Origin: Myxococcales bacterium
GTDB lineage: Bacteria > Myxococcota_A > UBA9160 > JALSIO01
Direction of reading: 5' to 3'
NCBI GenBank assembly: GCA_026989995.1
Contig: JALSIO010000151.1
Coordinates: forward strand, 1-5,032
Length of the DNA stretch: 5,032 nt
Shown: positions 1-5,032 of the stretch, in pieces
Layout: the number at the start of each line of letters is the position of its first letter
Position numbering within the stretch: position 1 is the stretch's first letter
Program-made: the position numbers and the translations under genes
The notes under the pieces: model-generated
What the model was told of the DNA's origin: nothing
The model's input: only the letters and a program-made list of their open reading frames with translations
Database searches by the model: none

Positions 1-400
1 TGCCCGCGCCGATGGCCTCCACCTCCGCGGCCCAGTCGGGCTGGAGGTAGTCGAGCGGCAGCAGCGCATCGACCGTGTCGAGGACGTCGGTCGCGCTGAC
101 CAGGAGCGAGTCCGGGCCCGCACTCTGGTCGAGGCCGCAGACCGCCATGCGCTCGGGAACCTTGTACCCGGCCTCCCGGAGGTCGCGCTCGAGGAGCTCG
201 GAGACGGCGCGGGCGTTGCCCTGGGCCTGGCTCACCTCGTCGACGACCACATAGGCGCGCTGCTGGTCCGTGAAGGTCTCCATCAAGAAGGCCACCACGA
301 CCACGAGGAGCACCAGTGCGATCATGAGCTCCACGAGCGAGAAGCCGGCCCGCGGGCGCGATCGACCTCGGCGCAGGGGAGAAGGCAGGCGCCGCGGCAT
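1..400 (-). CDS. pilW: PilW-like type IV pilus minor prepilin, N-terminal part (runs off left edge)
   Basis: The frame opens at ATG 400-398 and stays open to base 1, giving 133 residues with the C-terminus missing. An Arg/Pro-rich leader of 19 residues ends in Gly19, followed by the class III prepilin motif: Phe20 as +1, Glu24 as +5 (GFSLVELMIAL), then an unbroken hydrophobic helix to about residue 41. This would be cut and N-methylated by the prepilin peptidase (PilD) and sit in the inner membrane before joining the pilus. After the helix comes a polar helical stretch (TDQQRAY...) and then a segment with EAGY, one Cys in AVCGLDQ, and GPDSLLVSATD, a pattern I associate with PilW-type minor pilins. 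The start follows the pilV stop by 3 nt, with GGAGG 8 nt ahead. The leader is longer than the usual 6-10 residues, but I see no better in-frame start nearer the cleavage site. The prepilin call is very secure; the PilW subtype rests on the motifs and the fimT-pilV-pilW gene order. Confidence 0.85.
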   Translation of the reverse strand, partial: MPRRLPSPLRRGRSRPRAGFSLVELMIALVLLVVVVAFLMETFTDQQRAYVVVDEVSQAQGNARAVSELLERDLREAGYKVPERMAVCGLDQSAGPDSLLVSATDVLDTVDALLPLDYLQPDWAAEVEAIGAG

Positions 401-403
401 CGC

Positions 404-868
404 TCAGCCCTCCCCGTTGTAGCGGACGGTGGAGAGCGTCACCGATCGGTTCGGGTTGCGCGGCTCCGCCCAGCTGACCTGCACGTCCACCGTCCGCAGG
501 TTGGCGTCGCCGGGCACGGCCTGAACCCGCCAGTTGACCGTGAAGACCTGACGCGTCTGCAGTCCGCCGCTGGCGCTCGACAGCGTTCGGGCGACCAGCC
601 CCGGCGGAAGCGCGGGGTCCATGAGCCAGGGCACTGGCTGGAACCCCGCCGTGGGTGCCACCTGATCCCAGGGAAGCCGCCGGATCTGCTCGAGCTGGTC
701 CCGGGCGAGGACGGCGGCCTGGGTCTGGTTCCAGCCTCCCGAGCCCTGGCGAAGGGCCTCGAGCTGCATGGCCGCGAGGGTGAGCAGGCCGAAGGCGAGG
801 ATGCCGAGCGCGATCATCACCTCGACGAGGGTGAATCCGGTGCGGCCGTCCGATCGCTCACGCGGCAC
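404..868 (-). CDS. pilV: PilV-like type IV pilus minor prepilin
   Basis: Encodes 154 residues. The leader MPRERSDGRTG ends in Gly11, followed by Phe12 (+1) and Glu16 (+5) in the type IV prepilin motif GFTLVEVMIALGILAFGLL, with a hydrophobic helix to about residue 33. The helix continues as a polar stretch with AAVLARDQLEQIRRLPWD, a pattern common in PilV proteins, and then a small beta-rich C-terminal half (TRQVFTVNWRV, RTVDVQVSW, SVTLSTVRY). There are no cysteines. PilV is a minor pilin that helps prime pilus assembly together with FimT/FimU, PilW, PilX and PilY1. I chose GTG 868 because GGAGG (881-877) lies 8 nt ahead. A GTG at 883 in the same frame would add five residues, overlap fimT and have no Shine-Dalgarno. 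It is 5 nt from fimT and 3 nt from pilW, so the three are surely co-transcribed. Confidence 0.9.
   Translation of the reverse strand: MPRERSDGRTGFTLVEVMIALGILAFGLLTLAAMQLEALRQGSGGWNQTQAAVLARDQLEQIRRLPWDQVAPTAGFQPVPWLMDPALPPGLVARTLSSASGGLQTRQVFTVNWRVQAVPGDANLRTVDVQVSWAEPRNPNRSVTLSTVRYNGEG
409..413 (-). promoter_or_regulatory. Shine-Dalgarno GGAGG for pilW, within the pilV 3' end
   Basis: GGAGG at 413-409 lies in the final Gly-Glu-Gly codons of pilV, 8 nt ahead of ATG 400. It supports that ATG as the real start despite the unusually long 19-residue leader it implies. Confidence 0.75.
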
Positions 869-873
869 GGTCC

Positions 874-1524
874 CTACCTCCACTGGTTCTGGCTCGCGTC
901 CCAGGCGCTGACCCGGACGCCGCCGAGGGGAGAGAGCACGATGGCGAAGTCGCGCACGCCGTTGGTCACGTAGACGGCACCCGTGCCGCTTCCGACGCCG
1001 CCCTCCTGGTAGGGCCCGGTGGTGAAGGCGACGGGCAGACCATCGGGGCGGAAGACGAGCCAGTTCGCGGCACCGCCGAGGGGGTCCTGGAAGGTCGTCC
1101 CGGAGGGGAAATCACCGGACCGGGGCGAGCCGTCGTCCGGGTGGGCGACGCCCGCGGTGGTGACTCCCCAGAAGATCCCTTCCACCGGCTCGATCGGGAT
1201 CAACCGCTCTCCGGCACCGATGAGTCCATCGGCGTTGTCCTCCTGGACGGCCACGGCCGGATAGGGCGTGCCCGCGCTGTTGGGGGGCAGCGGAGCTCCG
1301 GTGGCGTCGGTGCCGAGCAGCACCAGGAAGTTGGTTCCGGTTCGCACCGCCTCGGCCTGGGCGACGCGCATCAGGTCGGCGAGCGAGCGCGTCGCCTGCT
1401 TGAGCCGCTGGTTCGCCGCCCACTGCTGGATCCGGGGCGCGGCCGCCGCGGAGAGCACCGCCGCGATGGCGAGCACCACCATCAGCTCGAGAACCGAAAA
1501 TCCCTGGCTTCGCCGGTGGCGCAC
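874..1524 (-). CDS. fimT: FimT/GspH-family minor prepilin, first gene of the minor pilin operon
   Basis: Encodes 216 residues from GTG 1524. The short leader MRHRRSQG ends in Gly8, followed by Phe9 (+1) and Glu13 (+5) in FSVLELMVVLAI, with a hydrophobic helix to about residue 29. A polar helix follows (LKQATRSLADLMRVAQAEAVRTG), as in the GspH/FimT pseudopilin domain. The C-terminal half has the family's WLVFRPDG turn (155-162) and the closing strands AIVLSPLGGVRVSAW (194-208). Residues 95-106 (EDNADGLIGAGE) resemble a calcium-binding EF-hand loop. FimT/FimU proteins are minor pilins at the tip-initiation complex. The frame is open far upstream and contains an ATG at 1551, but the GTG at 1524 has a strong AGGAGG 6 nt ahead, and 1551 lies between the -12 element and the predicted transcript start. 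A type II secretion GspH is the alternative, but pilV and pilW next door favour the pilus. Confidence 0.9.
   Translation of the reverse strand: MRHRRSQGFSVLELMVVLAIAAVLSAAAAPRIQQWAANQRLKQATRSLADLMRVAQAEAVRTGTNFLVLLGTDATGAPLPPNSAGTPYPAVAVQEDNADGLIGAGERLIPIEPVEGIFWGVTTAGVAHPDDGSPRSGDFPSGTTFQDPLGGAANWLVFRPDGLPVAFTTGPYQEGGVGSGTGAVYVTNGVRDFAIVLSPLGGVRVSAWDASQNQWR
877..881 (-). promoter_or_regulatory. Shine-Dalgarno GGAGG deciding the pilV start
   Basis: GGAGG at 881-877 lies inside the last codons of fimT, just before its TAG stop, and 8 nt ahead of GTG 868. It supports 868 over the GTG at 883. The ribosome ending fimT would sit on this site, so the two genes are probably translationally linked. 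Confidence 0.8.
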
Positions 1525-1530
1525 GGCCGA

Positions 1531-1536
1531 CCTCCT
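1531..1536 (-). promoter_or_regulatory. Shine-Dalgarno AGGAGG deciding the fimT start
   Basis: AGGAGG reads on the minus strand at 1536-1531, with a 6-nt spacer before GTG 1524-1522. The rival ATG at 1551 has no purine-rich Shine-Dalgarno ahead of it. This favours the shorter protein with the 8-residue prepilin leader. Confidence 0.85.
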
Positions 1537-1552
1537 CGCGGCGTGGCTCATC

Positions 1553-1567
1553 GCAAGGCCCGTGCCA
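1553..1567 (-). promoter_or_regulatory. Sigma-54 (RpoN) -24/-12 promoter for the minor pilin operon
   Basis: The minus strand reads TGGCACGGGCCTTGC from 1567 to 1553. This fits the sigma-54 consensus TGGCACG-N4-TTGC at every defined position, with correct spacing between the GG (1566-1565) and GC (1554-1553) dinucleotides. Counting from the -12 C puts transcription start near 1541, about 17 nt before the fimT GTG at 1524, with the Shine-Dalgarno in between. The site lies in the only real intergenic gap of the cluster, on the correct strand, downstream of a gene for a sigma-54 activator. I saw no comparable match elsewhere in the window by eye. The match is seen directly; activity and control by the neighbouring PilR-like protein are inferred. 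Confidence 0.88.
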
Positions 1568-1582
1568 CCCGGCCGAAATCGG

Positions 1583-3187
1583 TCAACTCGTCGATTTGCT
1601 TGAAGAATCGCCCGAGCCACCGGAGGCCGGCCGAACCCCCTGCCGCGCAGGGGCGTTCGCACCCCGAAGCGGGTTTCGCGGCAGCTCTCCGGCACCCTTC
1701 CCGCGGCGCGGCGCGCTGTCGACCGGTGGGCAGGCGGGTGGTGCCGGCAGGAGGAGCCGGAAGCGCGCGCCGCGGCCGGAGCCCGGGAGGAGCTCGAGCT
1801 CGCCACCCTGTTCCGCCGCGAGACGCCCCGCCGTGGCCAGGCCGAGCCCGGTTCCCTCGCCGGGGGGGCGGGTCGTGAAGAAGGCGTCGAAGATGCGCTC
1901 CCGGAGCTCGGGGGGAACGCCCGGGCCGTCGTCCTCCACCTCGCAGGCCACCGCGTCCGGATGCCGTCGAGCCCGGGCCGCTTCGGGCCCGTCCCCGGTG
2001 CGGGCGTGCAGGGCCGCAGGACCGATGCGGACGCGCACCTCCGCCGGCTCGCGTTCCCGGACCGCGTGGGCCGCGTTCAGGAGGAGGTTCAGGAGAATCT
2101 GCCGGATGGCCCCCGGGTCGCCCCAGGCCGGAGGCGGGCTTCCCTCCAGCTGGACCGAGAAGCGAATGCCCCGGTTGCGCGCCTCGGCGCGCACGAGCCC
2201 CACGGCCTCACGGGCCAGCTCCGGGAGGTCCACCGGCAGCGCCTCGCCGCGGGGCGGTCGGGAGAAGTCCAGGAGCTGCCGGAGGATGGCCCGGACCCGC
2301 TCCACCTCGGCGCGTGCGCGGGCGAGGTGCCGCCGCGTCCCCTCCGGCACATCGTCCGGGCGCTCCGCGAGATCGAGAAAGGCGAGGAGCGCACCCATCG
2401 GGTTGCCCACCTCGTGGGCAACGCCGGCGGCGAGCTGGCCCACCGCGGCCAGCCGCTCGGCGCGGAGGAGCCCCCGGCGTGCGGAGCGGAGCTCCCGGTT
2501 GGCCGAGCGCAGATCGGCCACGGCCTTCTCGAGCTCCTCGGTGCGCCGCCTGAGCGATTCGGTCATCTCGTTGAACGCCCGGCCGAGCTCCTCGCACTCG
2601 CGCGGGCCTTCCGGCTGCACCCGAACGCCGAGGTCGCCCTCTGCCATCCTCTGCGCGGCGTCGGCGAGGGCCCGAAGCGGGGCGATCAGTCGTCGGCGCA
2701 GAAGGAAGGCCCCGAAGGCGGTGAAGACGAGGACGTCTGCCGCGAGCAGCCCCACCGCGACCGCGCGCGGCGCGGCGCGGAGCCGGAGGGCCGCAGGTCC
2801 GGCGATCCGCGCCGCGGCCAGGCCGCGCCCCTGCGGGACCGGCATCGCGAAATCGATGGGGCCGGCGAGCCCCCGCGCCTCGAGGATCGCCCTGCCCTCC
2901 CGCACGGCCCGCCGGGCAGTCTCGGCGAGCTCCGGCGGGAGGCCGGCGGAGGCCGGATCGGCCGCTCCTCCCTGCCCCGGCTCGGGCAGCCGCCACCAAC
3001 GGGCCCCCTCCGAGGCCGGCAGGGGCGAGGCCGCCATCGCCTCGGCCGCGAGCGCGCGGGCGAGCAGCTCGAAGCTCCGCTCGTCCGACTCGCGAAGGAG
3101 CAGCGCCGCCAGCACCCCTCCCGAGGCCAGGACCAGCACCCCCAGGCTCACGAGGACCTCGGCCTCGAGCCCGGCGACCCGCGACAC
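1583..3187 (-). CDS. Membrane sensor histidine kinase with HAMP domain
   Basis: Encodes 534 residues. Two membrane helices (about 11-31 and 142-163) enclose a periplasmic region of roughly 110 residues that I do not recognise. Next come a HAMP domain (about 163-215, IAPLRALADAAQRMAEGDLGV), a probable coiled coil (210-245), and the HisKA dimerisation region with the H-box AGVAHEVGNPMGAL, His258 being the predicted phosphorylated residue. The HEVGN motif keeps the Glu and Asn typical of NtrB-like kinases with phosphatase activity. The ATPase domain has the N-box Asn371 (NLLLNAAHAV), G1 DDGPGVP (419-425), F-box FDAFFTTR (433-440) and G2 GTGLGLA (445-451), ending near 481. A further 53 residues rich in Gly, Pro, Arg and Ser form an unusual tail. 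The GTG start is 3 nt after the pilR-like stop, with GGGGAG 6 nt ahead. It probably acts with that regulator; its signal is unknown. It is not a clear PilS, so no symbol is given. Confidence 0.92.
   Translation of the reverse strand: MSRVAGLEAEVLVSLGVLVLASGGVLAALLLRESDERSFELLARALAAEAMAASPLPASEGARWWRLPEPGQGGAADPASAGLPPELAETARRAVREGRAILEARGLAGPIDFAMPVPQGRGLAAARIAGPAALRLRAAPRAVAVGLLAADVLVFTAFGAFLLRRRLIAPLRALADAAQRMAEGDLGVRVQPEGPRECEELGRAFNEMTESLRRRTEELEKAVADLRSANRELRSARRGLLRAERLAAVGQLAAGVAHEVGNPMGALLAFLDLAERPDDVPEGTRRHLARARAEVERVRAILRQLLDFSRPPRGEALPVDLPELAREAVGLVRAEARNRGIRFSVQLEGSPPPAWGDPGAIRQILLNLLLNAAHAVREREPAEVRVRIGPAALHARTGDGPEAARARRHPDAVACEVEDDGPGVPPELRERIFDAFFTTRPPGEGTGLGLATAGRLAAEQGGELELLPGSGRGARFRLLLPAPPACPPVDSAPRRGKGAGELPRNPLRGANAPARQGVRPASGGSGDSSSKSTS
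1584..1596 (-). promoter_or_regulatory. Possible IHF-like site between promoter and upstream dyad
   Basis: The minus strand reads AATCGACGAGTTG, which differs from the IHF consensus WATCARNNNNTTR at one defined position (G for A at the fifth base). It lies in a locally AT-richer patch about 50 nt upstream of the predicted transcript start. IHF often bends DNA between enhancer and -24/-12 element in sigma-54 promoters. The motif is short and degenerate, so chance is a fair explanation. Confidence 0.3.
1632..1659. repeat. Imperfect 28-nt dyad (inverted repeat) upstream of the sigma-54 promoter
   Basis: CGAAC (1632-1636) plus CCCCTGC (1637-1643) faces GCAGGGG (1647-1653) plus GTTCG (1655-1659). 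This gives 12 matched base pairs around a 3-nt centre (CGC), with one unpaired C at 1654. The centre is about 104 nt upstream of the predicted sigma-54 transcript start, in the range where enhancer-binding proteins usually bind. It also lies inside the 3' end of the second kinase gene, in an unconserved-looking tail. Further CGAA and TTCG tetramers occur at 1665-1668 and 1675-1678. It could be an activator site, an RNA hairpin between regulator and pilin transcripts, or chance in GC-rich DNA. No U-tract follows on the minus strand, so it is not a standard intrinsic terminator. Confidence 0.5.
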
Positions 3188-3190
3188 CCT

Positions 3191-4582
3191 TCACTCCCCG
3201 CCGGGGTGGGAGCCGTCGAGCCCGAGCTTCTCGAGCCGGTAGCGGAAGGACCGGAAGGAGATGCCAAGCAGCCTCGCGGCCCGCTTCTTGACCCCGCCAC
3301 TCCGCTCCAGGGCCTCCCGCAGGAGGCTGCGCTCGAAGTCGGCCACCAGCGCCTCGAGGTTCACCCCGCCTTCCGGGATGCGGCTCGGCCTCTCCGCCCG
3401 CTCCCGTGCCAGGACCGTCGGGGGCAGGGCATCCAAGTCGACCACGGGCCCGCTCGACAGCGCGACGGCGCGTTCGGTGATGTTCTCGAGCTCCCGGACG
3501 TTTCCGGGAAAGGGATGGGCCAGCAGGCGGTCCATGGCCTCCTGGCTGATCCCCGTCACCTCCTTGCCGAGCTCCGCGGCGTGCTTGGCGAGGAAGTGGT
3601 GCACCAGCAGCGGCACGTCCTCCATCCTCTCCCGCAGGGGAGGCAGCGCGATCTGGATCACGTTCAGCCGGTAGTAGAGGTCCTCGCGGAAGCGACCCGA
3701 GGCCACCTCTTCGGCGAGATCCCGGTTGGTCGCCGCCAGGATGCGCACGTCGACCTGGCGGTCTCGGGTGCCGCCCACCGGCCGGATGGTCTTTTCCTGG
3801 ATGGCGCGCAGCAACTTCACCTGGAGCAGTGCGGGGAGCTCACCCACCTCGTCCAGGAAGAGGGTCCCGCCATCGGCGACCTCGAAGAGGCCCACCTTGT
3901 TCTGGACCGCGCCCGTGAACGCCCCCCGCACGTGACCGAAAAGCTCGCTCTCGAGCAGGTTCTCGGGGATCGCGCCGCAGTTCACGGTGACGAGGGGACG
4001 CTCGGCGCGATCGCTCAGCTCGTGGATCGCCCGGGCGACGAGCTCCTTGCCCGTGCCGCTCTCGCCGCTGATCAGCACGTTGCTCTTCGTCCCGGCGACC
4101 TGCGCGACGAGCTCGTAGACCCGTTGCATGGCGGGCGAGTTGCCGATCAGGTTCCGCGGTGCCGAGCGGGAGCGGAGCTCCTCCCGAAGCCAGCGGTTTT
4201 CCGCGGAGAGCTGCTTCTTCTCGAGCGCCTTCTCGACGACGAGACCGATCTCGTCGACCTGGAAGGGCTTCGTGACGTAGTCGTAGGCCCCACGCTTCAT
4301 GGCCTCGATGGCCGAGTCCGTGCTCGCGAAGGCGGTGATCACGACGACCTGGGTCTCGGGACAGCTCTCGCGCAGGTCGTGCAGCAGGTCGAGGCCGCTG
4401 CGCCCCGGCATCTGGATGTCCGTGATCACCACGTCGAAGGGGTCGGCCTCGGCGGCGGCGAGGGCCACCTCGGCGCTCTCGGCAGTGGCAACCTCGAAGC
4501 CCTCTCCGCGGAAGTAGATCTCCAGGAACTCCCGCATGGAGCGCTCGTCGTCGACGACCAGGATCCGGCCCCGGCTGCTCAC
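3191..4582 (-). CDS. pilR: PilR/NtrC-family sigma-54-dependent response regulator
   Basis: Encodes 463 complete residues. The receiver domain (about 5-118) has acidic Asp11-Asp12, phospho-acceptor Asp55 (ITDIQMPG), Thr83 and Lys105 (TKPF). The AAA+ domain (about 145-380) has Walker A GESGTGKE (173-180), the sigma-54-contacting GAFTGA loop (220-225), Walker B GGTLFLDE (238-245), sensor I around LAATNRD (282-288) and FREDLYYRLN (298-307) with the arginine-finger candidates. The C-terminal Fis-type helix-turn-helix (about 431-453) ends in ISFRSFRYRLEKLGL, a sequence I associate with PilR proteins. All residues needed for phosphorylation, ATP hydrolysis and sigma-54 activation are present. The GTG start overlaps the upstream kinase stop in GTGA, with AGGAGG 4 nt ahead, implying translational coupling. 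Its likely target is the sigma-54-type promoter before the minor pilins. The family call is secure; the name pilR depends on the helix-turn-helix and context. Confidence 0.92.
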   Translation of the reverse strand: MSSRGRILVVDDERSMREFLEIYFRGEGFEVATAESAEVALAAAEADPFDVVITDIQMPGRSGLDLLHDLRESCPETQVVVITAFASTDSAIEAMKRGAYDYVTKPFQVDEIGLVVEKALEKKQLSAENRWLREELRSRSAPRNLIGNSPAMQRVYELVAQVAGTKSNVLISGESGTGKELVARAIHELSDRAERPLVTVNCGAIPENLLESELFGHVRGAFTGAVQNKVGLFEVADGGTLFLDEVGELPALLQVKLLRAIQEKTIRPVGGTRDRQVDVRILAATNRDLAEEVASGRFREDLYYRLNVIQIALPPLRERMEDVPLLVHHFLAKHAAELGKEVTGISQEAMDRLLAHPFPGNVRELENITERAVALSSGPVVDLDALPPTVLARERAERPSRIPEGGVNLEALVADFERSLLREALERSGGVKKRAARLLGISFRSFRYRLEKLGLDGSHPGGE

Positions 4583-5032
4583 CCGCCCTCCTCCTCCGCC
4601 GCCGGCAGGCGGATGTGGAAGCGCGTCCCCCGGCCGGGCTCGCTCTCCACCCGGAGGCTCCCACCGTTGGCCTCGACGATGCGGTAGACGGTGGCCAGGC
4701 CGAGCCCCGACCCACCGGGCTTGGTGGTGAAGAAGGGATCGAAGATCCGCTCAAGGACCTCCGGCGGCATGCCCTCCCCGTCGTCGGCCACCACGAGCTC
4801 CACCCCGGCCGGCTCTTCCGCCTTTCGGTCCACGGCGGGGGCCTCTTGAGGGGCGGCGCCGCCCGTGGGACGCGCGGAAATGCGGATCTGCCCCGCCCCC
4901 CCGAGCGCCTGCTCCGCGTTCCGCAGCAGGTTCCAGAGGAGCTGCCGGAGCTGTGCCCCGTCCACCACCACACGGAGCCCTTCGGGCACGTCGACCTCGA
5001 GGTGCACCCCGGCAGCCGAGCCGGCCGCGACT
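4579..5032 (-). CDS. pilS: Sensor histidine kinase, C-terminal ATPase part (runs off right edge), probably PilS-like
   Basis: The frame is open to the window edge, so the roughly 150 visible residues are the C-terminus of a longer protein. A GTG at 5007 is internal to the ATPase domain and not a believable start. Visible are the N-box NLLRNAEQAL (its second Asn at 4920-4918), G1 box DDGEGM (4785-4768), F-box FDPFFTTKP and G2 box GSGLGLA (4713-4693), followed by a typical last strand (GTRFHIRLPA) and a short acidic EEEGG end. The catalytic core is intact. The H-box, sensor and membrane segments lie outside the window. Its stop overlaps the start of the PilR-like regulator by 4 nt, the usual pilS-pilR order, so it is the best candidate for the cognate kinase. 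The pilS name is inferred from this neighbour, not from any diagnostic part of the protein. Confidence 0.85.
   Translation of the reverse strand, partial: VAAGSAAGVHLEVDVPEGLRVVVDGAQLRQLLWNLLRNAEQALGGAGQIRISARPTGGAAPQEAPAVDRKAEEPAGVELVVADDGEGMPPEVLERIFDPFFTTKPGGSGLGLATVYRIVEANGGSLRVESEPGRGTRFHIRLPAAEEEGG

Noticed and set aside
655..661. Another minus-strand TGGCAC inside pilV as a second sigma-54 promoter
   Set aside because: There is no TTGC or close variant at the required spacing downstream, so only half of the promoter is present.
1637..1653. The CCCCTGC/GCAGGGG hairpin as an intrinsic terminator after the kinase gene
   Set aside because: No run of U follows the stem on the minus strand, and the hairpin lies about 50 nt before the kinase stop codon.
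1525..1806. N-terminal extension of the fimT frame up to an ATG at 1806
   Set aside because: The extra residues are low-complexity, overlap the kinase 3' end and would place a prepilin signal about 100 residues from the N-terminus, which prepilin peptidase substrates do not have.
2208..3194. A 328-codon minus-strand frame overlapping the second kinase in another phase
   Set aside because: Its Gly/Arg/Ala/Pro-rich product has no domain, while the overlapping frame carries a complete HAMP-HisKA-ATPase kinase.
1596..3242. A 548-codon plus-strand frame antisense to the second kinase
   Set aside because: The product is dominated by Ser, Arg, Ala and Pro and shows no motif. It is a shadow of the kinase codons.
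1961..4687. A 908-codon open frame on the plus strand, antisense to both kinase genes and the regulator
   Set aside because: It lies opposite three clear domain-bearing genes. Its translation is low-complexity (Arg, Gly, Pro, Leu, Glu, His) with no recognisable domain, as expected from antisense frames in GC-rich DNA.
3840..4973. A 377-codon minus-strand frame spanning the kinase-regulator junction
   Set aside because: It runs out of phase with both real genes and encodes Arg/Gly-rich sequence without motifs.

Overview
The window is very GC-rich (about 70% by eye) and densely coding. All genes lie on the minus strand, so transcription runs from high to low coordinates. The two-component regulators, bacterial enhancer-binding protein and type IV pilus minor pilins point to a diderm bacterium. 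The base composition and gene style suggest a deltaproteobacterium-like (Myxococcota or Desulfobacterota) or similar lineage, but there is no rRNA or other phylogenetic marker to fix this.

Layout in order of transcription: (1) 5032-4579, the C-terminal ATPase part of a sensor histidine kinase, cut by the window edge and probably PilS-like; (2) 4582-3191, a complete PilR/NtrC-type sigma-54 response regulator, whose start overlaps the kinase stop by 4 nt; (3) 3187-1583, a second, complete two-TM HAMP histidine kinase, 3 nt downstream; (4) a 58-nt gap holding a match to the sigma-54 (-24/-12) promoter consensus; (5) 1524-874, a FimT/GspH-type minor prepilin; (6) 868-404, a PilV-like minor prepilin; (7) 400 to the left edge, the N-terminal 133 residues of a PilW-like minor prepilin. 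Apart from the promoter gap, intergenic spacing is 5 nt or less. No stretch over 300 nt lacks a gene, and I saw no RNA genes, mobile elements or CRISPR.

The parts form one regulatory module. One or both membrane kinases would phosphorylate the PilR-like activator. Its GAFTGA loop would remodel sigma-54 RNA polymerase, and the sigma-54-type promoter lies directly in front of the minor pilin genes. The minor pilins would then be processed by the prepilin peptidase and prime or cap a type IV pilus. The promoter also settles the fimT start: the upstream ATG at 1551 would lie ahead of the predicted transcript start, while the GTG at 1524 has a strong Shine-Dalgarno and gives a short, classical prepilin leader. 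An imperfect 28-nt dyad about 100 nt upstream of the predicted transcript start lies inside the odd C-terminal tail of the second kinase, where an enhancer site would be expected.
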